Shown here one piece after another: positions 25,748 to 35,456 of a stretch of DNA of 64,000 nucleotides. The stretch is from Paraburkholderia fungorum. GTDB taxonomy: Bacteria; Pseudomonadota; Gammaproteobacteria; Burkholderiales; Burkholderiaceae. Numbering within the stretch: the first letter of the stretch is position 1; each line of letters begins with the position of its first letter. The notes below the pieces were generated by a model. That model had not been told where the DNA came from. It saw only the letters and a list, made by a program, of their open reading frames with translations, and did no database searches. The position numbers were made by a program, and so were the translations under genes. The DNA lies in assembly GCF_902833645.1 (NCBI RefSeq), contig NZ_CADFGE010000005.1, positions 310,001 through 374,000 on the forward strand. The letters are read 5' to 3'.

Positions 25748-26953
25748 ATGCAAAAACGTCTGACATTGCTCGGTTCCACGGGCTCGATTGGAGACAGCAC
25801 GCTCGACGTCGTCGCGCGTCATCCGGAGCGCTTTTCGGTTTACGCGCTCACTGCGCATCGCAACGGCGACAAGCTCGTCGAGCAATGCCTGCGCTTTCAG
25901 CCTGAGGTCGCGGTAGTCGGCGATGCCGATACCGCCGCGCAGGTCGCGGCGAAGTTGCGAGAAGCCGGCTGCAAGACCGAGGTTACGTACGGGCCGCAAG
26001 CGCTCGTCGACGTATCGGAGAGCAATGGCTGCGATACGGTCGTAGCGGCGATCGTCGGCGCGGCAGGCCTCGCGCCGAGCCTCGCCGCGGCGCGTGCCGG
26101 CAAGCGCATCCTGCTCGCCAACAAGGAAGCGCTTGTGATGTCCGGCGCGATCTTCATGGACGCGGTGCGCGACAACGGCGCCGTGCTGCTGCCGGTCGAC
26201 AGCGAACACAACGCGATTTTCCAATGCCTGCCGCGCGAAGCCGCTTTGCACGGCGGCGTCTCGAAGATCATCCTGACTGCCTCGGGCGGTCCGTTCCGCA
26301 CGCGCGAGCCGGCCACGCTGGTCGATGTCACGCCTGACGAAGCCTGCAAGCATCCGAACTGGGTGATGGGCCGCAAGATTTCGGTCGACTCGGCCACGAT
26401 GATGAACAAGGGCCTCGAGGTGATCGAAGCGCACTGGCTCTTCAACGTGCCGGGCGAGCGCATCGAGGTGCTGATTCACCCGCAAAGCGTGATTCATTCG
26501 ATGGTGTCATACGCCGACGGTTCGGTGCTCGCCCAATTGGGGAACCCCGATATGCGCACGCCTATCGCGCATGCGCTGGCGTTTCCGGAGCGGGTCGATT
26601 CCGGTGTCGCGCAACTCGATCTGCTGCAGGTCGCGTCGCTCTCGTTCGAAAAACCGGACTACACGCGCTTCCCGTGTCTCGCACTCGCCGTGAAGGCGCT
26701 GGCCGAGGGCGGGCTGGCGAGCGCGGCCCTTAATGCCGCGAACGAAATTGCTGTTGAAGCGTTCCTGTCGCGCCAGATCGGGTTTATGGCGATTGCTCAG
26801 GTGGTCGACGCCGTACTCAACGCTTTGCCGAACCGTAGCGCTCACGCGCTCGAGGACGTGATCGAGGCCGACGGCGCCGCGCGCCGCGCCGCCGCCGACT
26901 TCATCGCGCGCCTGCCGGACGGCGCCCGTCGCACGGAACGCGCCGTCCAGTGA
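25748..26953 (+). CDS. dxr: 1-deoxy-D-xylulose-5-phosphate reductoisomerase
   Basis: A 401-residue NADPH enzyme that makes 2-C-methyl-D-erythritol 4-phosphate in the non-mevalonate isoprenoid pathway. GSTGSIGDSTLDV (residues 9-21) is the NADPH-binding motif. LLPVDSEHNAIFQC contains the metal-binding acids and SASGGPFR-like TASGGPFRT the substrate loop. I chose ATG 25748, right after AAAGAGAT, because upstream codons belong to the end of cdsA. It lies between cdsA and rseP. Confidence 0.98.
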   Translation: MQKRLTLLGSTGSIGDSTLDVVARHPERFSVYALTAHRNGDKLVEQCLRFQPEVAVVGDADTAAQVAAKLREAGCKTEVTYGPQALVDVSESNGCDTVVAAIVGAAGLAPSLAAARAGKRILLANKEALVMSGAIFMDAVRDNGAVLLPVDSEHNAIFQCLPREAALHGGVSKIILTASGGPFRTREPATLVDVTPDEACKHPNWVMGRKISVDSATMMNKGLEVIEAHWLFNVPGERIEVLIHPQSVIHSMVSYADGSVLAQLGNPDMRTPIAHALAFPERVDSGVAQLDLLQVASLSFEKPDYTRFPCLALAVKALAEGGLASAALNAANEIAVEAFLSRQIGFMAIAQVVDAVLNALPNRSAHALEDVIEADGAARRAAADFIARLPDGARRTERAVQ

Positions 26954-26960
26954 GGCGCCT

Positions 26961-28346
26961 ATGAATCTGCTAATCGAACTGCTGGCCTTCGCGGTGGCGA
27001 TTGGCGTACTCGTGGTCGTCCACGAGTACGGGCATTACAGCGTGGCGCGCCTGTGCGGCGTCCAGGTGCTGCGCTTTTCGATCGGCTTCGGCAAGCCGCT
27101 GGTCCAATGGGTGAGCCGGAAGACGGGCACCGAATGGACGATTGCCGCACTGCCGCTGGGCGGATACGTCAAGATGCTCGACGAGCGCGAGACCGGCGGT
27201 GCGCCGATTCCGCCTGAAGCCTTGCCCCATGCGTTCAACCGCCAGTCGGTGTGGCGCCGTTTCGCGATTGTCGCGGCCGGCCCGGTCGCGAACTTCCTGC
27301 TAGCCATCGTGCTGTTTGCCCTCGTGTTCGCCACTGGCGTGACCGAACCGGCAGCGGTGGTTGCGACACCTGCTCCGAATACGCCGGCGGCGCTGGCCGG
27401 CTTCGACGGCGGCGAAACTGTCGTCGCGGTGCGCACCGGGAACGCCGGCGAATCCGAACCGGTGCGTTCATGGTCCGACCTGCGCTGGAAGCTGCTCGGC
27501 GCGGCATTCGATCACAAGCGGGTCGTATTGAGTGCGAAAGATGCCCACGGCATCTCGGATTTTCAGCTGGATCTGCGCGGCATCACCGAGAAAGACGTCG
27601 ACGACGACTTTATGTCGCGTCTCGGCTTCGAGCCGGGCGGCGGCAAGCTGACGGTCGCGGGCGTGCAGCCGGGTAGCGCGGCGCAGAAAGCCGGCCTCGC
27701 CGTGGGTGATCGTCTGCGCGCGATCAACGGTGTGCCTACCGACAATGCCACGGCCTTCATCGCTTATGTAAAATCGCACGCCGGTGTACCCGTGACGCTG
27801 CAGGTGGAGCGCGGCGGCCCGGCGGCGGGCAAGCTGGAAGACGTGCGGATCGTCCCGCAGTCGCAGCGCGATGAGGCGACGGGCCAGCAGATCGGTCGTA
27901 TCGGCGCCGAACTCGCGACTCAGGTGCCGTCGATCGACGTGCGTTATGGGCCGCTCGAAAGTCTGCAACTGGGTGCACGCCGTACCTGGGATCTGGCTGT
28001 TTATTCGGTGCGCATGTTCGGGCGAATGATCGTCGGCGAGGCATCGCTGAAGAATCTTTCCGGTCCTGTGACGATCGCCGATTACGCAGGAAAGAGCGCA
28101 CGTCTAGGTCCTTCTGCATTCCTGTCGTTCCTGGCCCTTGTCAGTATTAGCCTCGGCGTACTGAACCTGTTACCAATTCCGGTATTGGACGGGGGTCATC
28201 TGTTATATTATTTGGTTGAAGCTGTAACCGGCAAAGTTGTCTCCGATCGCTGGCAACTCGTTTTTCAGAGGGCGGGTCTCGCCTGCATCGTCGCATTGTC
28301 GGCGATTGCGCTGTTCAACGATCTGGCTCGTTTAATCCATTTTTAA
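26961..28346 (+). CDS. rseP: Site-2 zinc protease RseP
   Basis: A 461-residue intramembrane metalloprotease that completes the cleavage of anti-sigma factor RseA and releases sigma-E after outer-membrane stress; it also clears signal-peptide remnants. HEYGH (H21, E22, H25) sits in the first membrane helix. Two PDZ domains occupy about 120-310, and LNLLPIPVLDGGH contains the third zinc ligand. A position just before bamA and skp joins the stress sensor with the machinery it protects. Confidence 0.97.
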   Translation: MNLLIELLAFAVAIGVLVVVHEYGHYSVARLCGVQVLRFSIGFGKPLVQWVSRKTGTEWTIAALPLGGYVKMLDERETGGAPIPPEALPHAFNRQSVWRRFAIVAAGPVANFLLAIVLFALVFATGVTEPAAVVATPAPNTPAALAGFDGGETVVAVRTGNAGESEPVRSWSDLRWKLLGAAFDHKRVVLSAKDAHGISDFQLDLRGITEKDVDDDFMSRLGFEPGGGKLTVAGVQPGSAAQKAGLAVGDRLRAINGVPTDNATAFIAYVKSHAGVPVTLQVERGGPAAGKLEDVRIVPQSQRDEATGQQIGRIGAELATQVPSIDVRYGPLESLQLGARRTWDLAVYSVRMFGRMIVGEASLKNLSGPVTIADYAGKSARLGPSAFLSFLALVSISLGVLNLLPIPVLDGGHLLYYLVEAVTGKVVSDRWQLVFQRAGLACIVALSAIALFNDLARLIHF

Positions 28347-28413
28347 AGTGTCTGGCGGCGTTCACGATGGCGACCGCCCGACCCGATGCAGCTATACACA
28401 CTGGGGAAGCACG

Positions 28414-30717
28414 TTGTTTAAACCTCATCGCTTTGTTCCAAAGACGGTTATAGCCGCGGCATTCGCCGCGCATGGGCTGGTTGCTCACGCAACGACGCCC
28501 TTCGTGGTGCAAGACATCCGGATCGAGGGGTTGCAACGCGTCGAACCCGGTACCGTGTTCGCGTACCTGCCCATCAAGCAAGGCGACACCTTTACCGACG
28601 ACAAGGCTTCCGAAGCCATTCGCGCGCTATACGCCACGGGCTTCTTCAACGACGTCAAGATCGCGACCGAAGGCAATGTCGTCATCGTGCAGGTGCTGGA
28701 GCGTCCGGCCATCGGCACCATCGACTTCGCCGGCATTCACGAGTTCGACAAGGACAATCTGACCAAGGCGCTGCGCGCGGTCGGTTTGTCGCAAGGCCGT
28801 TACTACGACAAGGCACTCGTCGACAAGGCCGAGCAGGAACTGAAACGCCAGTACCTGACGCGCGGCTACTATGCCGCAGAAGTCACCACCACGATCACGC
28901 CGATCGACCGCAACCGCGTCTCGGTGCTGTTCTCGGTGGCTGAAGGTCCGAGCGCGAAGATTCGCCAGATCAACTTCATCGGCAACAAGGCGTTCAGCAC
29001 GGGTACGCTGCGCGACGAAATGCAGCTGTCCACGCCAAACTGGTTCTCGTGGTACACGAAGAACGACCTGTATGCGAAAGACAAGCTCACCGGCGACCTC
29101 GAGAACGTCCGCTCGTATTACCTGAATCGCGGCTACCTCGAATTCAACATCGACTCGACCCAGGTGTCGATCTCGCCGGACAAGAAGGACATGTATCTGA
29201 CGGTCACGCTGCATGAAGGCGAGCCGTACACAATCAACAGCATCAAGCTGGCCGGTAATCTGCTCGACCGCGAGGCGGAGCTGGCCAAGCTGATCAAGAT
29301 CAAACCGGGTGACCGCTTCTCGGCTGAAAAGCTGCAAGCCACCACCAAGGCGATTGTCGACAAGCTGGGCCAGTATGGTTATGCATTCGCCACGGTCAAC
29401 GCGCAGCCGCAGATCGATCAGGAACACCACAAGGTCGACCTGACGCTGCAGGTGGACCCGAGCCGCCGCGTGTACGTGCGCCGCATCAACGTGGTCGGCA
29501 ACACACGCACGCGTGACGAAGTGGTGCGCCGTGAAATGCGCCAGCTCGAAAGCTCGTGGTTCGATTCGAACCGCCTCGCGCTGTCGAAAGACCGGATCAA
29601 CCGCCTCGGCTACTTTACCGACGTCGACGTGACCACCGTGCCGGTCGAAGGCACGCCCGACCAGGTCGACGTGGACGTCAAGGTGAGCGAAAAGCCGACC
29701 GGCGCGATCACGCTGGGCGCGGGCTTCTCGTCGACCGACAAGGTGGTGCTCTCCGCGGGCGTGTCGCAGGACAACGTGTTCGGTTCGGGTACGAGTCTCG
29801 CGGTGAACGTGAATACCGCCAAGACCTACCGTACCTTGACGGTGACGCAGGTCGACCCGTACTTCACGGTCGACGGCATCAAGCGGATTACCGACGTCTA
29901 CTACCGGACATACCAGCCGCTCTACTACTCGACGGATTCGAGCTTCAAGATCGTCACGATCGGTGGCGACCTGAAATTCGGTATCCCGTTCTCCGAAGTC
30001 GACACGGTGTACTTCGGCGCCGGCCTCGAGCAGAACCAGTTGGATATCGACGCGAATACGCCGCAGAGCTACATCGACTACGTGCACGAGTTCGGCCGTG
30101 TGTCGAACAACGTGCCGATCACGGTGGGCTGGTCGCGCGATGCGCGAGACAGCGCACTGGTGCCGAGCCGTGGTTACTTCACGCAGGCGAACGCCGAGTA
30201 CGGCACGCCGATCGGCGGCACGCAGTATTACAAGGCCGACATCAACGCGCAGTACTATTATTCGTTCTCGCGCGGCTTCGTGCTGGGCTTCAACTTCCAG
30301 GGCGGTTACGGTAACGGCCTCGGCGGCAAGCCATATCCGATTTTCAAGAACTATTACGCGGGCGGTATCGGCTCGGTGCGGGGCTACGAGCCGAGCTCGC
30401 TGGGTCCGCGCGACGCGAAAACGAACGACCCGATCGGTGGCTCGAAGCTGCTGGTGGGTAACATCGAATTGACGTTCCCGTTGCCGGGCACGGGCTACGA
30501 CCGCACCTTGCGTGTGTTCACGTTCCTCGACGGCGGTAACGTCTGGGGTACGGAGGGCAACAGCATCGGCGCGAACGGCCTGCGTTACGGCTACGGTGTC
30601 GGTCTCGCATGGATCTCGCCGATCGGCCCGCTCAAGCTCAGCTTGGGCTTCCCGCTCACGAAGCACACTGGCGACCAGTATCAGAAGTTCCAGTTCCAGA
30701 TCGGGACGGCGTTCTGA
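28414..30717 (+). CDS. bamA: Outer membrane protein assembly factor BamA
   Basis: A 767-residue Omp85 protein, the core of the BAM complex that folds beta-barrel proteins into the outer membrane. It has a signal peptide (cleavage near AHA|TTPF), five POTRA domains (about 25-425) and a 16-strand barrel. The conserved VRGYEP motif of barrel loop 6 is present and the chain ends in phenylalanine, as BAM-folded barrels do. I chose TTG 28414, as GGGGAAG lies 5 nt upstream and a signal peptide begins at once. The frame stays open to a GTG at 28348 with no ribosome binding site. Confidence 0.97.
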   Translation: MFKPHRFVPKTVIAAAFAAHGLVAHATTPFVVQDIRIEGLQRVEPGTVFAYLPIKQGDTFTDDKASEAIRALYATGFFNDVKIATEGNVVIVQVLERPAIGTIDFAGIHEFDKDNLTKALRAVGLSQGRYYDKALVDKAEQELKRQYLTRGYYAAEVTTTITPIDRNRVSVLFSVAEGPSAKIRQINFIGNKAFSTGTLRDEMQLSTPNWFSWYTKNDLYAKDKLTGDLENVRSYYLNRGYLEFNIDSTQVSISPDKKDMYLTVTLHEGEPYTINSIKLAGNLLDREAELAKLIKIKPGDRFSAEKLQATTKAIVDKLGQYGYAFATVNAQPQIDQEHHKVDLTLQVDPSRRVYVRRINVVGNTRTRDEVVRREMRQLESSWFDSNRLALSKDRINRLGYFTDVDVTTVPVEGTPDQVDVDVKVSEKPTGAITLGAGFSSTDKVVLSAGVSQDNVFGSGTSLAVNVNTAKTYRTLTVTQVDPYFTVDGIKRITDVYYRTYQPLYYSTDSSFKIVTIGGDLKFGIPFSEVDTVYFGAGLEQNQLDIDANTPQSYIDYVHEFGRVSNNVPITVGWSRDARDSALVPSRGYFTQANAEYGTPIGGTQYYKADINAQYYYSFSRGFVLGFNFQGGYGNGLGGKPYPIFKNYYAGGIGSVRGYEPSSLGPRDAKTNDPIGGSKLLVGNIELTFPLPGTGYDRTLRVFTFLDGGNVWGTEGNSIGANGLRYGYGVGLAWISPIGPLKLSLGFPLTKHTGDQYQKFQFQIGTAF

Positions 30718-30772
30718 TGCGGCGGCTGGCGGTCCGGCTACGAACGGCTGGCCAAACTACAGTATCGAGAGG

Positions 30773-31309
30773 ATGACTTTGCTAACTGGTATTTTTTCGA
30801 AACGTGGGGCGTGTGCGTTCGCGCTGGCAATGACGCTGGGTGTCGGTGTAGCGGGTGCGGCGCACGCGCAGGAAGCGAGGATTGCTGCGGTGAATTCGGA
30901 CCGCATCCTGCGTGAATCGGCTGCCGCGAAGGCTGCGCAGGTCAAGCTCGAGGCGGAATTCGCCAAGCGCGACAAGGATCTGGCCGACATGGCGCAGAAA
31001 CTGAAGTCGATGTCCGACTCGCTCGACAAGAACGGTGCGTCGATGTCGGCTACGGATCGGGCGCAGAAGCAGCGCGACCTGTCCCAACTGGATACGGACT
31101 TCCAGCGCAAACAGCGCGAGTTTCGCGAAGACCTGAACCAGCGCCGCAACGAAGAGCTGGCGGCGGTGCTCGACCGGGCCAACAAGGTGATCAAGCAGAT
31201 CGCCGAGCAGCAGCACTACGACCTGATCGTTCAGGAAGCGGTGTATGTTAGCCCGCGCATTGACATTACCGATCAGGTGCTCAAGGCGCTCGCGGCTTCG
31301 GGTAACTGA
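30773..31309 (+). CDS. skp: Periplasmic chaperone Skp/OmpH
   Basis: A 178-residue secreted chaperone that carries unfolded outer-membrane proteins across the periplasm to BamA. It has a signal peptide (ALAMTLGVGVAGAAHA, cut before QEARIA), a small beta-body and two long charged helices (about 55-130) that form the tentacles of the trimer. GAGAGG precedes ATG 30773. It lies 55 bp after bamA, the usual order. Confidence 0.95.
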   Translation: MTLLTGIFSKRGACAFALAMTLGVGVAGAAHAQEARIAAVNSDRILRESAAAKAAQVKLEAEFAKRDKDLADMAQKLKSMSDSLDKNGASMSATDRAQKQRDLSQLDTDFQRKQREFREDLNQRRNEELAAVLDRANKVIKQIAEQQHYDLIVQEAVYVSPRIDITDQVLKALAASGN

Positions 31310-31424
31310 ACGCGCGCGCTGGGCTTGCCGGCGGTGGGCTTGCCGGCCAGACACCCGCTCGCCGGCCGCCGCTACGCAGCACGGGGCGGTGGAACTAACA
31401 AGCTGGACTGATTTGCGGCAACAA

Positions 31425-31497
31425 GCTTGCATGAGACCAGAGTCAGTGCTTTGCACGAGACCGGAGTAACGAGCTTTGCAGGGGATCGGAGTAGCGT
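31425..31497 (+). repeat. Three degenerate 23-25 bp tandem repeats upstream of lpxD
   Basis: Units 31425-31447, 31448-31472 and 31473-31497 each follow the pattern GCTTTGCACGAGACCGGAGT plus a few variable bases. They lie in the 280-bp gap between skp and lpxD. Function is unknown. Confidence 0.7.
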
Positions 31498-31589
31498 GCC
31501 AAAGCGCGAACTTCGATCGACAGCTAAAGCGAGGACTCAGGTTGACGCTGAAGCGCCAACTCTGGGTCGACACAGGAGACAGGATAGGC

Positions 31590-32705
31590 ATGGCATTTAC
31601 GCTTGAGGACATCGTCCAGCGGTTTGGCGGTGAAGTAGTCGGAGATGGTTCGCAGCGCGTCGGTAGCCTGGCGCCGCTTGACCAGGCAGGCCCTGACCAG
31701 CTGGCATTCCTCGCCAATCCGAAGTACCTGTCGCAGGTCGAGACGACTCGCGCGGGCGCGGTGTTGATCAATGCCGAGGACCTCGCAAAGCTCGGCGCTC
31801 TCGAAAATCATGGGAATGCCGCGCGTAACTTCATCGTCACGCCGAATCCGTACGCTTACTTTGCGCGCGTCGCACAGACCTTCATCGACATGGCCGCACC
31901 CAAGCCGGTGCCGGGCGTCCATCCGAGCGCGACCATCGACCCGTCCGCGCAAATTGCCGCGAGCGCGGTGATCGGCCCGAATGTCACGGTAGAGGCGGGC
32001 GCTGTGATCGGCGAAAACGTGCGTCTGGATGCCAACGTGGTGATCGGCCGCGGTACGCGGATCGGCGCGGGCTCGCATCTGTATCCGAATGTCGCGGTGT
32101 ATTACGGCTGCAAGCTCGGTGAGCGCGTGATCGTGCACGCGGGTGCGGTGATCGGTTCGGACGGCTTTGGCTTCGCGCCGGATTTCGTGGGTGAAGGCGA
32201 TGCGCGCACCGGTAACTGGGTGAAAATTCCGCAGGTCGGCGGTGTATCGGTTGGGGCAGACGTCGAAATCGGTGCGAACACGACGATCGACCGGGGCGCG
32301 ATGGCCGACACGATCATCGAAGAGAGCGTGAAGATCGATAATCTCGTGCAGATCGGCCACAACTGCAAAGTGGGCGCCTATACGGTGATCGCGGGTTGCG
32401 CGGGCATTGCGGGCAGCACCACGATCGGCCGTCACTGCATGATCGGCGGCGCAGTTGGAATCGCCGGCCACGTGACGCTGGCTGACTATGTGATCGTCAC
32501 GGCGAAATCCGGCGTGTCGAAGTCGTTGTTGAAGGCAGGCATCTACACCAGCGCATTCCCCGCAGTGAATCATGCGGACTGGAACAGGAGCGCCGCTTTG
32601 CTGCGTAACATCGACAAGCTTCGTGACCGTATCAAGGCGCTGGAAAATGCGTCGGCGGGCAAGCCAGCCGACGCAGCAAGCAACTCCGTCGCCGACCCGA
32701 CCTGA
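31590..32705 (+). CDS. lpxD: UDP-3-O-(3-hydroxyacyl)glucosamine N-acyltransferase
   Basis: A 371-residue trimeric left-handed beta-helix enzyme that adds the second hydroxyacyl chain in lipid A synthesis. An N-terminal uridine-binding domain (about 1-100) precedes hexapeptide repeats (about 105-320). The catalytic histidine lies in VQIGHNCKVG, with GSDGFGFAPD before it. AGGAGA and AGGATAG just upstream support ATG 31590. It belongs to the lpxD-fabZ-lpxA-lpxB group. Confidence 0.97.
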   Translation: MAFTLEDIVQRFGGEVVGDGSQRVGSLAPLDQAGPDQLAFLANPKYLSQVETTRAGAVLINAEDLAKLGALENHGNAARNFIVTPNPYAYFARVAQTFIDMAAPKPVPGVHPSATIDPSAQIAASAVIGPNVTVEAGAVIGENVRLDANVVIGRGTRIGAGSHLYPNVAVYYGCKLGERVIVHAGAVIGSDGFGFAPDFVGEGDARTGNWVKIPQVGGVSVGADVEIGANTTIDRGAMADTIIEESVKIDNLVQIGHNCKVGAYTVIAGCAGIAGSTTIGRHCMIGGAVGIAGHVTLADYVIVTAKSGVSKSLLKAGIYTSAFPAVNHADWNRSAALLRNIDKLRDRIKALENASAGKPADAASNSVADPT

Positions 32706-32820
32706 GACAGCTGGGTAACCCATTCGCCAACCCCGCTGGTTTACTCGCAGAACAATCCGCGGGGCAACCCGCCGGCACCGCGTAAAATAGCGGGCAAGCA
32801 TCAGGAAGCAAAGTCGGTTG

Positions 32821-32853
32821 CCGTGACCGGGTGGCATGGCCGCCGGGTCACGG
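32821..32853. other. Imperfect hairpin between lpxD and fabZ
   Basis: Two 14-base arms (32821-32834 and 32840-32853) pair with one mismatch and one G-U across a 5-nt loop. No T-run follows. The 233-bp gap holds no gene; a TAAAAT at 32783-32788 could be a -10 box without a recognisable -35. Confidence 0.4.
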
Positions 32854-32938
32854 CGAGCGCCGGCAGCACGCGTTACCAACCCACCTGCACCAGCATTCGC
32901 AGTCATCATCGCGCAGTTAATGTGCGAGTAGAAACACC

Positions 32939-33403
32939 ATGAGCACCGAAAAAATCAATCTCGACATTCATAAGATTCTCACGCTGCTGCCCCATCGTTA
33001 CCCGATCCTGCTGGTCGACCGGGTGCTCGAACTCGAGCCGCATAAGAGCATCAAAGCGTTGAAGAACGTGTCGATCAACGAGCCGTATTTCCAAGGTCAC
33101 TTTCCGACCCGTCCGGTAATGCCCGGCGTACTGATCCTCGAAGCGCTCGCGCAAACCGCGGCCCTGCTGACGTTTTCAGAAGAGCCGAGCGATCCGTCGA
33201 ACACGCTGTATCTGTTCGTGGGCATCGACAATGCGCGTTTCAAGCGCGTCGTGGAACCGGGCGATCAGCTGATCCTGAACTGTACGTTCGAGCGTCATAT
33301 GCGCGGTATCTGGAAGTTCAAGGCGCGCGCCGAAGTGGATGGTGCCGTGGCGGCGGAAGCGGATCTGATGTGCGCGGTGCGGCACACGGACAAAGACGCT
33401 TAA
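32939..33403 (+). CDS. fabZ: 3-hydroxyacyl-ACP dehydratase
   Basis: A 154-residue hot-dog-fold dehydratase of fatty-acid elongation. It acts on 3-hydroxyacyl-ACP, the same substrate pool used by LpxA and LpxD. The active-site histidine H54 (QGHFPTRPVMPG) and glutamate E68 (LILEALAQ) are present. It stands between lpxD and lpxA, the conserved arrangement that links fatty-acid and lipid A flux. Confidence 0.98.
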   Translation: MSTEKINLDIHKILTLLPHRYPILLVDRVLELEPHKSIKALKNVSINEPYFQGHFPTRPVMPGVLILEALAQTAALLTFSEEPSDPSNTLYLFVGIDNARFKRVVEPGDQLILNCTFERHMRGIWKFKARAEVDGAVAAEADLMCAVRHTDKDA

Positions 33404-33494
33404 AGGTGTCCGGGCAGTCAGCGGCTTACCCCGGGCCCTGCAGGCTCCGGTTACGTCCATCCGGACAACGCAACAGAATCAGAAGCGAGGACGC

Positions 33495-34283
33495 ATGAGC
33501 AGGATTCATCCCACTGCGATCGTCGAACCAGGCGCGCAACTCGACGAATCCGTCGAAATCGGACCGTATGCCGTCATCGGTGCGCATGTGACGATCGGCG
33601 CACGGACCACGGTCGGTTCGCACAGCGTGATCGAAGGTCACACCACGATCGGCGAAGACAACCGGATCGGCCACTACGCATCCGTCGGCGGCCGTCCGCA
33701 GGACATGAAGTACAAGGACGAGCCCACCCGGCTCGTGATCGGCAACCGCAACACGATCCGTGAATTCACCACGATCCACACCGGCACGATGCAGGATTCG
33801 GGCGTCACCACACTTGGTGACGACAACTGGATCATGGCCTACGTGCACGTCGGGCACGACTGCCACGTTGGCAATAACGTCATTCTGTCGAGCAATGCGC
33901 AGATGGCCGGCCATGTGACGATTGGCGATTACGCGATCGTCGGCGGCATGTCGGGCGTGCATCAGTACGTGCGCATCGGCGCGCACTCGATGCTGGGCGG
34001 CGCGTCAGCGCTGGTGCAGGATATTCCGCCGTTCGTGATCGCTGCCGGCAACAAGGCGGAGCCCCACGGCATCAACGTCGAAGGTCTGCGCCGCCGCGGT
34101 TTCTCGGCGGACGCGATCTCCGCGCTGCGCTCGGCGTATCGCTTGCTGTACAAGAACAGCCTGTCGCTCGAAGAAGCGAAGGTGCAGTTGCGCGAACTCG
34201 CGACCGCGGGTGGCGATGGCGATGAGCCGGTGCAAACGTTGCTCGCGTTTGTCGAAGCGTCGCAACGCGGCATCATCCGCTAA
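33495..34283 (+). CDS. lpxA: UDP-N-acetylglucosamine acyltransferase
   Basis: A 262-residue trimeric beta-helix enzyme for the first step of lipid A synthesis, transfer of a 3-hydroxyacyl chain from ACP to UDP-GlcNAc. Hexapeptide repeats run from about 5 to 190. The catalytic histidine region is AYVHVGHDCHVGNN, and VNVEGLRRRGFS-like HGINVEGLRRRGF marks the helical C-terminal domain. It is 3 nt before lpxB. Confidence 0.98.
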   Translation: MSRIHPTAIVEPGAQLDESVEIGPYAVIGAHVTIGARTTVGSHSVIEGHTTIGEDNRIGHYASVGGRPQDMKYKDEPTRLVIGNRNTIREFTTIHTGTMQDSGVTTLGDDNWIMAYVHVGHDCHVGNNVILSSNAQMAGHVTIGDYAIVGGMSGVHQYVRIGAHSMLGGASALVQDIPPFVIAAGNKAEPHGINVEGLRRRGFSADAISALRSAYRLLYKNSLSLEEAKVQLRELATAGGDGDEPVQTLLAFVEASQRGIIR

Positions 34284-34286
34284 GCG

Positions 34287-35456
34287 ATGGCCCTCAACCC
34301 AAGTCCGATACGCGTGGCGATGGTCGCCGGCGAGCCGTCCGGCGACCTGCTGGCGGCCTCGCTGCTCGAAGGCCTCGCGAGCCATCTGCCTGCCTCCACG
34401 CACTACTACGGGATTGGCGGCCCGCGCATGATTGCGCAGGGCTTCGACGCGCACTGGCCGATGGAAAAGCTGACCGTGCGCGGCTATGTCGAAGTACTGC
34501 GGCATATCCCCGGAATCCTCGGCATCCGCAACGAACTGAAGCGGCAACTGCTGGCTGAACCGCCGTCGGTGTTCGTCGGCGTGGATGCGCCCGATTTCAA
34601 TTTCGGCCTCGAGCATCCGTTGCGCGAGGCGGGTATTCCGACCGTTCATTTCGTCTGCCCGTCCATCTGGGCGTGGCGGGGCGGGCGCATCAAGAAGATC
34701 GCCAAGGCGGTCGACCACATGCTCTGCGTGTTCCCGTTCGAAAAGGCGTTGCTGGAGAAGGCCGGTGTCGCGGCCTCCTACGTGGGTCATCCGCTCGCTG
34801 ACGAGATTCCGCTCGTGCCCGATACGCTGGGCGCGCGCCGCACGCTCGGCCTCGCTGAAAGCGGGCCGATCATCGCGGTGCTGCCGGGCAGCCGGCGCTC
34901 GGAGATCGATCTGATCGGTCCGACGTTCTTTGCCGCGATGGAGATGATGCAGCACCAGGAGCCTGGCTTGCGTTTCGTGATGCCGGCGGCCACCCCCGCG
35001 CTGCGCGAAATGCTGCGGCCGCTGGTCGACGCGCATCCCGGGCTCGCGCTGACCATTACCGAAGGCCAGTCGCAACTCGCAATGACGGCGGCCGATGCGA
35101 TTCTCGTCAAGAGCGGCACGGTGACTTTGGAAGCCGCGTTGCTGAAAAAGCCGATGGTGATTTCGTACAAGGTGCCCTGGCTGACCGGACAGATCATGCG
35201 CCGCCAGGGCTATCTGCCGTATGTCGGCTTGCCGAACATTCTGGCTGGGCGTTTCGTCGTGCCGGAAATCCTGCAGCATTTCGCGACGCCACAGGCGCTC
35301 GCCGAGGCCACGCTGAAACAGTTGCGCGACGAGGCCAACCGGCGCACGCTGACGGAAATCTTCACGGAGATGCATCACGTGCTGAAGCAGAACACCGCGC
35401 AGCGTGCGGCGGAAGTGGTGGCGAGCGTCATTGAAAAGCGCAGGGCGCTGCCGTGA
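34287..35456 (+). CDS. lpxB: Lipid-A-disaccharide synthase
   Basis: A 389-residue GT19 glycosyltransferase at the inner membrane that joins UDP-2,3-diacylglucosamine and lipid X into the lipid A disaccharide. The N-terminal nucleotide-fold motif AGEPSGDLLAA, FVCPSIWAWRGGRIKK and LPGSRRSEI are family hallmarks. It overlaps the rnhB start by four bases (GTGA). Confidence 0.98.
   Translation: MALNPSPIRVAMVAGEPSGDLLAASLLEGLASHLPASTHYYGIGGPRMIAQGFDAHWPMEKLTVRGYVEVLRHIPGILGIRNELKRQLLAEPPSVFVGVDAPDFNFGLEHPLREAGIPTVHFVCPSIWAWRGGRIKKIAKAVDHMLCVFPFEKALLEKAGVAASYVGHPLADEIPLVPDTLGARRTLGLAESGPIIAVLPGSRRSEIDLIGPTFFAAMEMMQHQEPGLRFVMPAATPALREMLRPLVDAHPGLALTITEGQSQLAMTAADAILVKSGTVTLEAALLKKPMVISYKVPWLTGQIMRRQGYLPYVGLPNILAGRFVVPEILQHFATPQALAEATLKQLRDEANRRTLTEIFTEMHHVLKQNTAQRAAEVVASVIEKRRALP

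Noticed and set aside
32821..32853. Hairpin between lpxD and fabZ as a terminator
   Set aside because: It is followed by CGAGCGCC, not by T residues, and the genes belong to one functional block.
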